From: Berberis thunbergii | Lineage: Eukaryota; Streptophyta; Magnoliopsida; Ranunculales; Berberidaceae | Assembly: GCA_003290165.1 (NCBI GenBank) | Contig: QNQO01000549.1 | Location: 1-64,000, forward strand | Direction of reading: 5' to 3' | Length of the DNA: 64,000 nucleotides | Part shown: positions 47,301 to 60,802 of the stretch, piece by piece | Layout: the number at the start of each line of letters is the position of its first letter | How positions within the stretch are numbered: the first letter of the stretch is position 1 | The notes under the pieces: generated by a model | The model's database searches: none | What the model was told of the DNA's origin: nothing | What the model saw: the letters and a program-made list of their open reading frames with translations, nothing else | Made by a program: the position numbers and the translations under genes

Positions 47301-50300
47301 TACCACATTGAAAATAGATTGTAATTTATTTTACCATAAAAACTGCATGGTAGGCACAAGTTTTAAACAATTTCCAGGCTACAATAACTTCATTTGACAT
47401 AGATTTAACTACTGCCTACCATCCAAATCAAAATTCATGATAGGCAATGCTTCAAACTTGTGCCTACCATGGTCGGCAATCAACTGAAAAAATGCACTCT
47501 ACATCATCATAGGCACTCACATAATACAATTGTAATACATTGCTTACCATAGATATGCATTCTCATATGCATAAATACTCAGCGTCTACCATTCAGTTGC
47601 ACATTTCATGTTGTTTTTTCTTGTGCCTATCATACTAGTAGTATAGTAGGCACAAGATATAAAGTAACTCACTAGAAATACTCTTTGTGGGTGTTCAGGG
47701 ACTGCCCCTTCGGGAGATATGGGACAATGGGCACTGGCCGACCTAGCGACCAACCTGTGTTGCATCCAAGGTGTGCGCTTGCTCACTTTGTGATTATGAT
47801 AGAGAAATCTATTTTATCAAATTTAATGCATAAACACCTATGCCTTGGCTTCTATTTTCAAGTAGTTTAAACCAATGCCCACCATACAATTCACGTTGTC
47901 AACCAGTAAAATAACTTAGAACATGGTAGGCAATGAGTAAATACGCATGTTAGGGGTGGCAAGAATCCCAGTCCCGACCATTTCGAACTGGACCGGTATG
48001 GTCCCGAACCAGTTCAAACCGGTTCTTGCAGTTTTATCCGGTCCCGAATCGGTTTTCATAAATTTTGTCCTCGACTGTTTGGCCCGTCCCGATTACTGTA
48101 TGAAGCCCAAGCCCAATTGTTTTAAAAATCCAAGCCCAAGATCAAAAAATTATTCTTCCCCAATTTTCACTCTCGATTCTTATTGAGATAAACACAAAAC
48201 GTCTCTTTTCAAACCTCTCTCAACCTAAATAACAATAAATAACAATAAAGGAGAACCCAAATCTCGATTCCCTAAATCTCTCTCTTTTCAAATAACGATG
48301 ACATCTCAACCACTATACATCATTATAGTCTCCACACTCACCAAGAAATCTTAGTTTAATTTGAGTTGTCAAAAGAAGTCTCCACACAGTTTAACGATGT
48401 TATTGATTTGAGTTATCACAAGAGTAATTGGTTCTCACCAGTTTCCTTGACCTCCTTGTTTGAAATTAGCATCTATGCTTTGTTTCTTCTCCCCTCCAAT
48501 CTTTGTGAGCTTAGACGAAGTGAAGAAGACAAGTAGCAGAGCTCCGAACTTGTTATTCAAGATTCCACTCATCAAAACTCAAATTCTTGGATGCTAAGTA
48601 AGAATAAGTTGGAAATGGAAATTGGAAAGGATGCTAAGTAGAAACGTCAATTCTTGGATGCTAAGACAACGATTACTAGTTGTTTGGTTGAATTATAGAT
48701 TTCTACATTTTGAATTGACGTTCGTTTGTGTTGTTAGCTCTGTGAGAAGACGAACGATTACGGTTTTGAGATACAGAGAGAGAGAGTGTGTTGTGTTTGT
48801 GTGCAGCAGATCGAAAAGAATGGCAGCAATCAGAGATAAGTGCAACAGATCGGAGGAGATCGTCACTTCCAATACTTCCTCCTTTTCTTGAACCCTATTG
48901 ATTCACTTCAATCGGTGGAGTTTCTCTTTAGATAAGCTACGAGTCATAGTTCTCACTCCTTCAAGATCATCTCCTGAGTTGCAAACTCTTTTCTAAGTGC
49001 ACGATTCGGATCTCTGGTTGGCATAAAGTGCGAAGGAGATGAGATTCAATTAAAAAAAAAGGATGTCATGGTCCCGACACGGACCGTCCCTATTCAAACC
49101 GGTTCGGGACCAATTGGTTTTACCCAAAAAAATGTGCTATCCCAAACCGTTCCGGTCCCGTTTCACTAGACTGGAACCGGGACAAGCCCAATCCCAGACT
49201 GACTCGGACCGCGCCCACCCCTAACGCTTGTAACTCATTGCCTATTTCAGATGCATAAATAATCAGTGCATACCATTCACTTCCAAATTTCAAGTGCATA
49301 AATAATTAGTGCATACCATTCACTTCCAAATTTCAAGTTGTTTAAAACCTATGCCTACCATACTATCAGTATTGTAGGCAACTCATGGAATACACTTTGC
49401 CTAACATCACAAACCAGGTGTTTAAACATTAAACACTCGGAAAACACTTTTCTGTTAGGTAATAGTTTCAACTAAAAAGACAAAGAAAATCCAAAAACAA
49501 AATGATGGATCCATACAGGATGAGATCTATGTGCTGAGGGAGAGACATGCACACTTGAAAGAGGAGATCAGAGAGAGATATCTTAGGAGTTTTGCATGCG
49601 GTGAAGCCATTACAATAGATCACGTATTGTGTCCTTAAGTTGCATAGAAACCTACAGGGTCATGCCCAACAACCCAAAACATAAATTGGGTCCTTTGGGC
49701 CCAATTTCTATAAGATTCTCGCATTCCACACTCGCAAAATCAACACAAGGACTGCCACCAAAAGTTTGTCCCAAATCCAATTCTCACTGCTGAAAAGGCT
49801 CTCTAATCCATCTTTAAATCCAATCAGAGACAGACACCAGAATCCTACGGACATAAACATCACAATCTTATAGAGATAACTAGCATAGCATAGGACACTT
49901 GGAAGCCTTCTAGAGGCTTTGCTTTAGGAACTAAATGACTATCCTAAGTAGCAATAACTTTTACTAATTCTTGACATAAATCGGCATGTAATGTTATCAC
50001 TTCATTTGTGCTACATCAACATGTGACTGCTTTTGTACTTTAATATCAATGTTGCAGTTATTGATGGTTTGGTCGAAATGCAAAAATCATGAAAAAAATT
50101 CTAATAGCTATCTATTAAATGAAGATTTTAAATTCACTTAGCATATTTCACCAGTTAGATCTAGGCATGGCAATTTGGACTGAAACCGATGGGTACTCGC
50201 ACGAACCCAACCTAGTTCTTAGTGTTAAGAACCGAATCTAAATCGACAATTGAATATCATACACAGTTGTGCATAATATTGTGAGACACCACTATTGAAA

Positions 50301-53300
50301 AACACAACCTCTTCTAATTGTTCTAGTCCTAATTGAGTAGAAACAAATCAAAAGGAACTTTCACTTCTATAAAAGGACAAAGAGCCTTTTAAAGTTACAC
50401 ATTGGTTGGCCTGCCTTGGGCCTAGGGATTATAGCAAGGAACCATGAGTAGACCCAAACAAAACATGTGAGACCCGCAGTTCGGGTCTACACGGACCCAC
50501 TGAATGTTTGGTTGGTTCTGGATTTGGCAAACGCGATCTGAACCCACCCCTTTCCCATGCATAGTTGGATCTTGTTGAAGAACCCTTTCTTCCTATTTTA
50601 TTATATAATTAGAACAAAATAAGCTTCACAAGAAAGGTCAGTTCATCAAACTTTATGTGATCAATAGATCAATTCATTTAAGGCATAGTTGGTGCAAATA
50701 CCTTGAAATAACTTTGTAGTAGCAATTCCAGGCAGCAAAGCTGTATGGATGTTCGTTAACATTTTCTCGCGCATAATCATACCCATCTGTAATGTTGTAT
50801 GCAATTTCTGAAAAGTAAGAGAGAACATCATATGAATGTGTTAGTGAACATCATACTTCTATTTAAGAAACACAGCGCCTACTGCTTTAAGCTGACAAAT
50901 TTAAAATGAAACTTTCTACCCATATAGATGACAGATTAGAAAGAGGTATCGGTTAAATATTCACAAAAGGTCTTTAATAATGTACATTTGGTCATTAAAT
51001 TATGCAGATACTTTATGTGTGAGGCCTATTACTTTAAGAAAGTCAAGGGTATTTAAATTCTTCCAAATGCATTCTGAAACGAAGACAAAAGACTTTGAAA
51101 GCCCACTTTGTTTATCATTGGATAGGCTCCTTTTAATCCACAACGATGAATGGGTATGCTAGGTCAAGTGCCAAGCTTTTCATAGCATCTCACTTCATCT
51201 TCACCAAAAGTCACCTCAAAGTATTGGACAAGGCTCTTCTTGTTGATAAAGCTTCATCAAAGCAAGAGCTTCATGAGCAAGCAAAGACTCCAAAGGTGAG
51301 ATTCTTAGATTACCACTAAGAGATATCTGCAGGAAATTTGTTTGTTTTAAAAGCAGCTTGGTCTAAAGATTTCAGCTTCATCTACTAGAATCAAGTTTCA
51401 TTAAGAGATGTAAATTTCTGTTTTCAAAAGGCTTTGAAATGTGTTGAACCTAGCAATCAAATGGTACACAGGCAGCTAGCAGATAACGCAGCAAACTCAT
51501 GCCAGCACATTATTGAAATACTTCATCATCATTATAGTATGAGTTTAGCATTCATATTAAAAAAATGAAAAAACAAAATAAGAAAATTCTCTAAGGCTCT
51601 GGACTTACGTGTTCCAAGTGATCGCAATTCCTCTTTCTTCTCAGGGGATATTGTGTTGTATGTTAACCTAAGAGCACGAGTAATTATCTGGGTAGCATCC
51701 CAATATCGTCGCAAGGATGCCAATGCCTTGCATAGCTATAAAAAACATGCCATTTGAACTGATCAGGTAAAGATGTGGATAGAATCTATTAAATCACAAC
51801 TAAAGATGCAAAATGAGGGACAAACCATCCAATAAAATACACAAACTTGGAAATTTGAAGCATAGATTTAATGCTAAAACCTAATGCATTAGTCAAAGAT
51901 AGAACTGTTCTGGCTAAGAACTTGTGTAGTCATCTATTACACACATCACATGATCACCACTGCTCCAAACCTTTTACTTATAGGTTGTGCTTGGTACAAA
52001 AGACAATAATAATTATGAAAATGAAAAGCTACAACTACTAGTAGTATTCCAAAGAACTCCCATGATACATCAGAAGAATATGTTCAAGGATTTATTGATT
52101 CCTAAGAGCGGATTCATCCCTTTAACTATATGGTCCGATTATTAAAAAAGTATCAAATAGAAAGGAATTAATGACTTGGACCATGTATCCATGTTCAATA
52201 TCCAGTAGAAGTGGAAGGTTCCATCGGAACAATTATTTATTTTAGGGTATCTCGTCTCTAAAAAAAATAAGGTGTGGGGATAAATGACAAGATGTTAGAA
52301 CATCGATTTGGAAGAAATGATGCAAGCAGGATGGCATTTTAGCCTTGGTACTACTACTAGGCAGTGCAGTTAAAATGTGCTTAGGTGCACGACGACTTAG
52401 GCGTAGAGGTACGCCCCATTACAGCCCAGGCACATTAGTGTTCTAGAAGCACTAAAAAGGTAAGTTTTTTTCATTTAGGCGCAAGACACTAAAAAGGTGT
52501 TTTTTGTACAAAAGGCACATGAGCATTATTGGGTACTGTTTTCATATTGTTTGCGAACTATTTGGAGGTACTGTTTTGGCGTTGTTTGGGTACTATTTGG
52601 GATACTATTTAGCATTGTCTAAAATTTTAAATTTTCACTTATTTTATCTATGTAACAATGAGGTACCAATATCCGACACAGACACGAAGTATTGGAACAT
52701 TGGCCAGAAAAAACACAATATGAAATATGCTAGGGGACAGGCTTGTACATTTTAGTTTTGTTTACTCTTTAGTAATAAGTTTTGAACTATTTGTCATATT
52801 CACTCACTTGTAGGTTAATATTGCACTCATGTGCTACTAACATGCCATTATATGCATGTAACATTAGTATATAATTGAAAATTTCAGAGATATGTGAAAA
52901 AGCTTATGATTTAAGCATGAAGTGTGCGATACTAATATCTGTGGGTGTCGACACGAGTATTTGACACGGCATGTGTCGACACTTTTTTTTGTAGAAACAA
53001 AGTGTCGTTACATAGGTTTTTACTATTCACACGCCTAGTTCTAGCCCCGAGATAACATAGCTATGGACTGACTTTGAACAACACAAATTATAGAATTGTT
53101 ATCCATGGAGTATGAACTGATTTTTAACTCTTTTTAATGATTTAATTGACTACTTGTCATTTAAGTTTGGAATATTGTGTGCAAGTTTATGGTAAATAAT
53201 GTTATTTTTTATCTTAAAAATTTGTTGCTTTCTCTTATATGAATTTGCATGCTAGATATAAACTTTATGAGTGAATGTATCATTTATATATTTTCAAGTG

Positions 53301-56300
53301 TCCTATTTGGCATACGCCTAAAGTACATTAGGCGCGCGTCTGGCCTTGCGCCTTGCGCCTAAGGAACGACAAAAGTGATGCGCCTTTGCACCCTTACTAC
53401 ACTGGTACTAGGAAATGTGAGGGATGCGATATTGCTCTTGAAATGCACTTTCCTTTCAAAAGATTACATGATTTGACTGATGTGACCCAAGAAAGAAGGA
53501 TCGGGAGAAGAAGATAAGACCAGGTAAGGACGAACAAAGGATAACACCTTGCTTTTTACTTTCCAACTTTCCTATCATAAATAACTCTTCTCTTCTTTAC
53601 GGATTGTACTAATGCTTCCTTATGTCTGCCTTTAGGCGCTTTCTTTTAGGTGATTGAACACTTCACCTCAAAATCTACTTGTGAACCAGGGGTCTCTAGC
53701 ATTCTCTAGTATGCCCCGGTACTTTCCCACATCTTGAAAATTTTTATACTACTAGAGAAGGGATAGGAGAGAGGGGTGGAGGCTACAAATGAGGTAGTAC
53801 TTAATGAAAATTTCAACAATTTTGAGAAAACAACATCAGGTAGAACCATAGGAGATTATCTTCAACCTAAAATTCTTCATCCTATCTACATGAGAATAAA
53901 ACTAAAAATTGTATGGGATTGGGGAGAGATGATCAAATTATCAATGGTGATCTCTTGAAATAAAAAGGTATCCACCACTTGTTTTCGCCTTCAGTGTCCC
54001 CTCTCTTTTAAATACAGATTTACGAAATGGTGCACATAAAACTCCGACTTTAAAATTTCCGAAAAATGGATAAATAACAACACTGGGACATTGAAAAATA
54101 TTTTTTTATTCCAGAAAACAGATACATTTGACTTCCAATATGGGATACCTGGGAAATAATTTTCTTGGCTTACAATACATTTTACAATTTGAATACCTTA
54201 TCAAACTAGTAATATGTAACCTGAAAGCAGAAGTAGATCAGCTTCTCCAAAGCAACATTTTTGTTTTAGAAAAGTAGCAGTGCTCAAAGGATGACATACA
54301 CAATCATTTTTAATGAGATTCTGGATGCAAGAATACAAGTCAAACAAAGAATCACAGGAAGAAATATAAATACTTACGTCCACAATAAACTGATAATGTT
54401 TGTCGTCCTTGAGGAGCTTGGGCAAAGGTGGTTCTCTTAGTACTTGCTGCCAAACCAATATATAGAAAGAAAAATGTTAAGATCTGAAGCTTTTAAAAGT
54501 CAGAATGGTAAGCCTCAATATAAGCCGATAAATAAAGTCAGATTACCGAAGGCTCGTCATCTGAATCACTGTGCCAATCCAGCCCAGCTGCCAATTCTGC
54601 AGCCTTTTGTCCTTTCTTCAAAGCTGCCTTTTTTTTTAGCGATTTCTTTGCTCTCAAAGCTTTCTTCCTTTAGAAAGAGCATCCATTTGAAAAAAAAAAT
54701 ACTTTATAAGATGGAAATATTGCATGAAATAATAGTTAAAAGAAAAGTTAAAACGTAAGCACTTATCAATTTTCATGACAAACTCATGTAATGAAAATAA
54801 CAATGACTTGATTAAAAAACATCCGCCTTTTATTTTATAACAATAACATAAGACTATGTCATCTGGAACAATAGGAGGCTATGTGGTCAAACAATCAAGA
54901 CAACCCCACTCTTCATGGATTATCAAGATATTATTTGACAGCTTGCAGTGGCTTTCTCTTCTTTTCTTTTTTTTTGCACAAGGAATGCATAGGTTAAAGA
55001 GACCCCCACCCCCCTTAAAGAATGACAAAACATTGGGTCTACCAGAATTGGTTGGTTATATTTGTGTAATTAGACATTAGCTATGTAACAATGACACTAT
55101 TTCTACCCAAAAAAGCGCATCGGCATGTATCATGTCTTCGTGTCGACACTCACAGATACTTACATCGGACGCTCCATGCTTAGAACATCAACTTTTTCAC
55201 ATCAATTCTTATTAATATTACAATCATATTATGGCAAGTTCGTAATACATGTGTAGGAACATTAGCATGCAAGTGAATAAATATGACTACAATTCAAAAC
55301 TTATTGTGAAATAGTAAATAATACTATATACACGCATGTCCCCAATGTATCCGGTACGAAGTTTTTTAGACTACGTGTCTGACACCTCATATCTATGGGG
55401 ATACTGATACTCGTATTCGTATCGTTGTTACATAGGTTATTAGTAAAAACCTTTTTGATAAGTCTTGAACTTGACCTAATCCCATTTTGATTGATACTTG
55501 GATTGGTTGTACCATAATTGGTTGAGTAATCCGGTCACACTATTTCTCACTAAGGGAGCAACTCTTTCTATGGGTCTCTTTGCAAATTGACATGCCTATC
55601 TTTTGCGTCAACTGAAGCTGTTTGGAAATTCACGAACCAAGACTTTCCCTTCCCTTGGCGCTAAGCCTTGGTCTTTCTTCAAATGGGGGGGGGGGGGGGG
55701 GGCATGTGGTTTTATAGGTTAGGTTTGTTGGTCTTAATAGATCTCATAAATCCTTCAAAGACTAGAAGTCTAGTATCCCCCCATTTATCCTCTGATTGAG
55801 CAAGACAAACAGTGAAGTTATGGTCATTCTAAGAAAGAAAGTTACAAAAAACGAAATGAGTTTCGACATTGCTCAGTGGCTTGATCAATAAAATAAAATA
55901 AACTAAACAAGTAAATAAATGAAATCCAATGGGCTTCACATTATTATAAGACGAAGTTGGAACTACTCCAATGAGCTTCACAATATTTTTAGTTCTGTCA
56001 TTTATTTCAAAATAGTGTGGAACTACTCTTACTCGCGGTTGTTAACTTGGTAGTGGTTCATCAGGTTCTCCAATGCGAAAAGATGGTGTTTTGCTAGTGG
56101 GATGAATTTAATTAAATTCTCACAAAATAAATGGAAGTCAAGGTCATTAAAAAGCCAAAACAACCCTGACCTTCATTCCCGCTCATAAGCATAAGCACAC
56201 GTTTCCAATCATCTTTTATCCAGGTTAGAAAATGAGCTGAATCTAGCCTGGAATTCATGAATGCCCCTACATTACATATCATGTATTCATGTCTACGCAC

Positions 56301-59300
56301 TAGGACACTTACAAGACATAATATAACCATCAACGACAGCTAACTTAGGGGTCTTAATGCTTTTAAGGCCTAACTTTGTATGTCCAATTCTCTTGAATCA
56401 CTAGTGTTGTTTTTCCTTATTTAATGCTCATAGGATATTATTTTAAAAAAAAAAAGGTGTTGCAGAATATATAGGCGCATAAGTTAAAGTTGCAATTGTG
56501 ACTTCCACACATGTCCTTCAACAAAGCTGACCTTTCACATTTTAGATAAGTATAAATTTTCTGTAACAACTCCACGAAGACAAATAATCTCCAAATTTTT
56601 CATTTTAAATGATGTCAAACAATGAACTTCAAATATGATATTAACAATAAAAATTTGATACTCACAACTCGTTTGGAGCTGCAATTGGTCTAAAACCACG
56701 AAATATAGAATCGATTTGATAATCATCCAATACTTTCGCTCTTTCAAAAAGAACCCTTCGCGAGAGTCTTTTCTTTGGTCTAACCTATCTCAAGAACAAA
56801 AAGTAATTACAACCACGTAAATCATGTATATAAACAGACGTGTACAAAATCTCGGTAGCTTACAAGTGAGCTAAAGTATGTAAGCACATTAAATGTGGTG
56901 TTGTGAGAGTGAAATTTATTTCTCCTGATTAATACAAGAACGCTAAGATTATAAACTAGGATGGTCCAACAATTGAAGGTAAATAAGTATGAAAATAAAT
57001 AACTTCAGATTGGACAGTTCGAATAGCCGAAACACAAGACAAGTCCACACAACACACAAGTTCATCAATACCAAACACAAAATATGGCAGCATTATCCCA
57101 GGACATTTTTTTTTAAGTACTCGCGAATGTAAAGGCATAACGAGTAAACATAGGCTTGACCAAGCCAAAATCAATCAATGCCTTCTTGTGATTAGTTTCT
57201 CACCCTCGAAGACCTAATCGTTCTTGCCATCCAACACTCAACCAAAGGCATAATGAGTTAATTTCCAAACCAATTTGGATACCTGTAGCAAGGAGTTAGA
57301 TTTACAATTTTTTTTTTTAAGCATAAAACTCTGCTGATTTTTTTTTTCTGGTGAAGTTTCAGCGTTTTGACAAAAACTAATGCTTTGAATGCAACTCGGT
57401 TTGTCCCCGAAGCACATGACTAAATTTGATGAAACCGAAAAGACAATATTTCCCTGATTCAATGGTCCCAACGTCCCATTGTTAGGTTCTAAGATCCCTC
57501 TTCACAGGAAGAATATGTTTGCATTCAAAGCTTCTCCATTTAACTATAGCAAGAGCCAGCACACAATCAATGGCTTCAAGTTCATGAGAGACGACTCCAA
57601 AACAACACCTTCACTAGATCAGCCTTCCAAACTGGGCCCAAGATGTTGAGAATCACAAGATATTTTAGAATACCAAATCTGGGAAGAAGCAAGCCTGTGA
57701 CACCTTGACTCCCAATCGAGGGGAGGGAACGATGGTGTACTATAAAGGTACCTATCCTGAGGAATGCTGATGCGCCAGGTTGTGTTTCACACGCTTAGAC
57801 ATGCAACGAACTGATGATTATTGAGTGTGTATCAATACTATTCTAACACTGAGGCATTTCCGGTTCCAACACAAACACTATAACGAAGCCCTGTGATGCC
57901 CTTGTGTGGCGGACCTGAGGGGGAGGGTGCAGGAGAAGCCCAAGAGCCCATGGTTCCCAAGAGGGTTGACAAACTACCAAGGGGAGATCATAGTCCCATA
58001 TTGCTTGGGTGCGGGAGGGTGATGTGTTATATATGTACGACTTTGAATCTACAAAGTACTATGCGTTTTAAAGTCGTGCGGGCTTGGGCCAAAAGCGGAT
58101 AATATAGTACTCTGTGAATCGAGTCGTTACAATCCCTGTCGAAACCAATTTGCTAAATTATTTGTCAATATAAAAACCCACACCTTTGAGGTGGTGGTTA
58201 AGTGGAGATAGTATATATGAGAATGGGTCATTATAGTTGGTATCAGAGCCGGGAGCAACTTTGTTCTAAGGTGAGAAGACTGTGACACCTCAAATCCCTA
58301 TTAAGGGAAGGGGTGGTTTGCTAAAAGGGCGTCTAGTCTATGGAGTATTAATGATTGTGTTAGGTTATAATCCACACATTTAGGAGATTCTCAAGTGTGA
58401 ACCTACACTCAAATAACAATGAAGTCTTTTTGCTCAATGGCAGACTCTGTGACATTTCGATCCTGTTAAGACTAATTTGTTGGAAAATTAGTTAATTGTT
58501 GAATTGTATTGTTGAAAATTGGTTTGGACTAAAAATCCTACACTACACCTCTGTAGGCTCTGTGGAGGTGGTTAAGTAGGGACAATTGGTGGTATAAGAA
58601 TGGGTTGTCACAAAGCCACTTGCATACACTTTGTTGATGTTGATACCTCGTCTGTCATATAATGTTTAGTTGAGTAGTCTTTAGCCTTGACTATCATGAT
58701 CAACTAAGCATCCAGGGGACTCAATCGTTTACTCAATGAGAAAACAGTAAGTACTCAGCTATGATCCGCTACTCGTTGGATGATCATGGAATTAAAATTG
58801 TTATCTAAACATAATTCGTATTTACTCGGGTGACTCGACGAGTAATTGCAGTTATTCAGCTAAGTTATGTCATCCAATTCCTTCTTTCTTCTTTTTTTAT
58901 TTTTCTTTACTTTTTAGTCCTTTGACTTTACCCAAACACTAAAAGATAAAGAGAAACAGTAAATAACACAACAAAAGGGGTGTTATCATTATTGTCGTTC
59001 CGAGTTGTTGGCTTGCTAGTTTGCTAGTGTTGTAACTATGTTTTTTTTTCTTTTTTCTTAGTATTTTGATTCATAAGCACTTTGTATGTCGAATATGTTG
59101 ATATTCTTTTCTTAATGAAGTATTACTAGAAGTGGATATAAAAAAAGAGATCTTATTGGGACGAATTGCCCAATTTTTCTGATTACTCCCCGCGTGATCG
59201 GTTGACTCGCTACTTGCTCTTCGACCAAGTCGTGGCCAAGTAGCGTGTAAACTATCTAGCCCAAGGAATCTAAACTCGTCCAAATTTTCCATTTAAAACT

Positions 59301-60764
59301 TTTCAGGAGCTCATTTGATGAGTAAAATCAAGATAGAAATCTTAGTGTGGGGGTTGCATAGGTGACTATTAGAAAAAGTTTATCTAAAGTATTCTATGAG
59401 CAAATTTTTTAAGGAGATATGAGTGAAGTGGAGAGGAAAAGTCCACTTTTCCATGGGATTCTAATCAACGAATTAAATTAAATACATACATCACTAGTTG
59501 GGTCATCATCATTGGTTTTCTTACGGATTTGCAATAAAATTGAACCTTTAATATAGAACATTAAGTTGGTTTTTAGGGAAATTTGTAGGATGTTTTATTT
59601 CTAAAATAACTATATGAAGATGTAAGGCTTATGAAAAATTAACAAGGGGCTATTGCCCCAATACAACATTTTCCCACTTAACTTGAAACCCTAAAAACCA
59701 AATCCATCTCAAGCTAGGAAGCACATACACTCATCAAACGCTTCTCAGTCACGTCCAACATGTGTCTCTGTTTCCCTGAACTTTTATAAAAGGCACAATT
59801 TTGCAAAGTTCTTGCTTTGAAATTTAAGGAGAACTTATCAGATAATGATGCACTTAAAAATTAGATGTCGATTCACTACTCAAAGTTGTACGCAGAATAA
59901 ATTATATGAACCAAACACATATGTTGAATAACTCTATCCAGGGTTCATACAAATATATTGTTACTTAAACCTGAAAAAAATAATGCAGAACATTACCTTT
60001 TGGTTCGAACTTTCAATTGACAGTGTTTCATCTATAGAAGGAAAAATTGCATTAACAAAATCCTCAACCATCCCTTTAGCATGATAAATTTCAGCAAGTC
60101 GCATTTTGACTTTCCCACTAACCCACCATGGGTTATCGTTCACATTATTAGTATTGCTTGTTGTCTCTGGAAAGTAAGTTGAAACCTCAAGATGTAAACT
60201 TTACTAAGAATTTTTTTTACCAAGAGATGAAAAAATAAAATACAAAATCAAAGCATAATTACCCCAATCTCTTGGTGGAGAAAGCAATTTAATGGCTTCG
60301 TTTTCTTCTTTTTCTTCAAGGAGTATCGACGCTAAAGTTAGGCGAGCATCGATGTTGTCCTCCAGTGTATGTAAAACTGAATAAGATAACGTGTTAATTA
60401 CTAGCTTAGCATGTGAGTTTCTCTAACATATTAATTATTAACAAAACGTAAGAGTACCAGAACACTAAGAGTAAACTAAAGACATTCATAGTTTTCCATA
60501 ATGCAATAGCAACAAAAATATGCCCCCACCCCTCTCCCTGATGGTTATCTTAATTAGAATAAAGACAATCACCAACAGGTTCATATGTTTAATGGAAGGC
60601 CCGTCAAAATGTAAATCGGAAGACAAGTCAACTGAGTTGGTAGAGGTGTGACGGATGCAACACATATCACGGTTTCGAACCCGACCGACGGCATGGGGTA
60701 ACCCTATAGTAGATTAAAGATTTTCAAATATATTTAGAATAACAATGCATTGAATATCTAAAAC

Positions 60765-60802
<38 letters not shown>

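Larger units (their letters stand above)
47280..49420. repeat. Intronic block with recurring TGCCTACCAT/ATGGTAGGCA
   Basis: The motif TGCCTACCAT or its complement, with variants such as GCATACCATT and TGCCCACCAT, recurs in both orientations: near 47345, 47410, 47460, 47628, 47645, 47875, 47925, 49270, 49312 and 49363. A hAT-like element (47951-49223) splits the block. The inverted and direct copies suggest an old foldback-like or multiply duplicated element in a TFIIIC-subunit intron. Confidence 0.55.

Noticed and set aside
52504..52755. Plus-strand 83-codon frame as a transposase fragment
   Set aside because: It crosses the boundary of the nested MITE and has no hAT transposase motif.
60620..60690. 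A tRNA gene
   Set aside because: A and B boxes are recognisable, but no acceptor stem or full cloverleaf could be paired, so it is called SINE-like.
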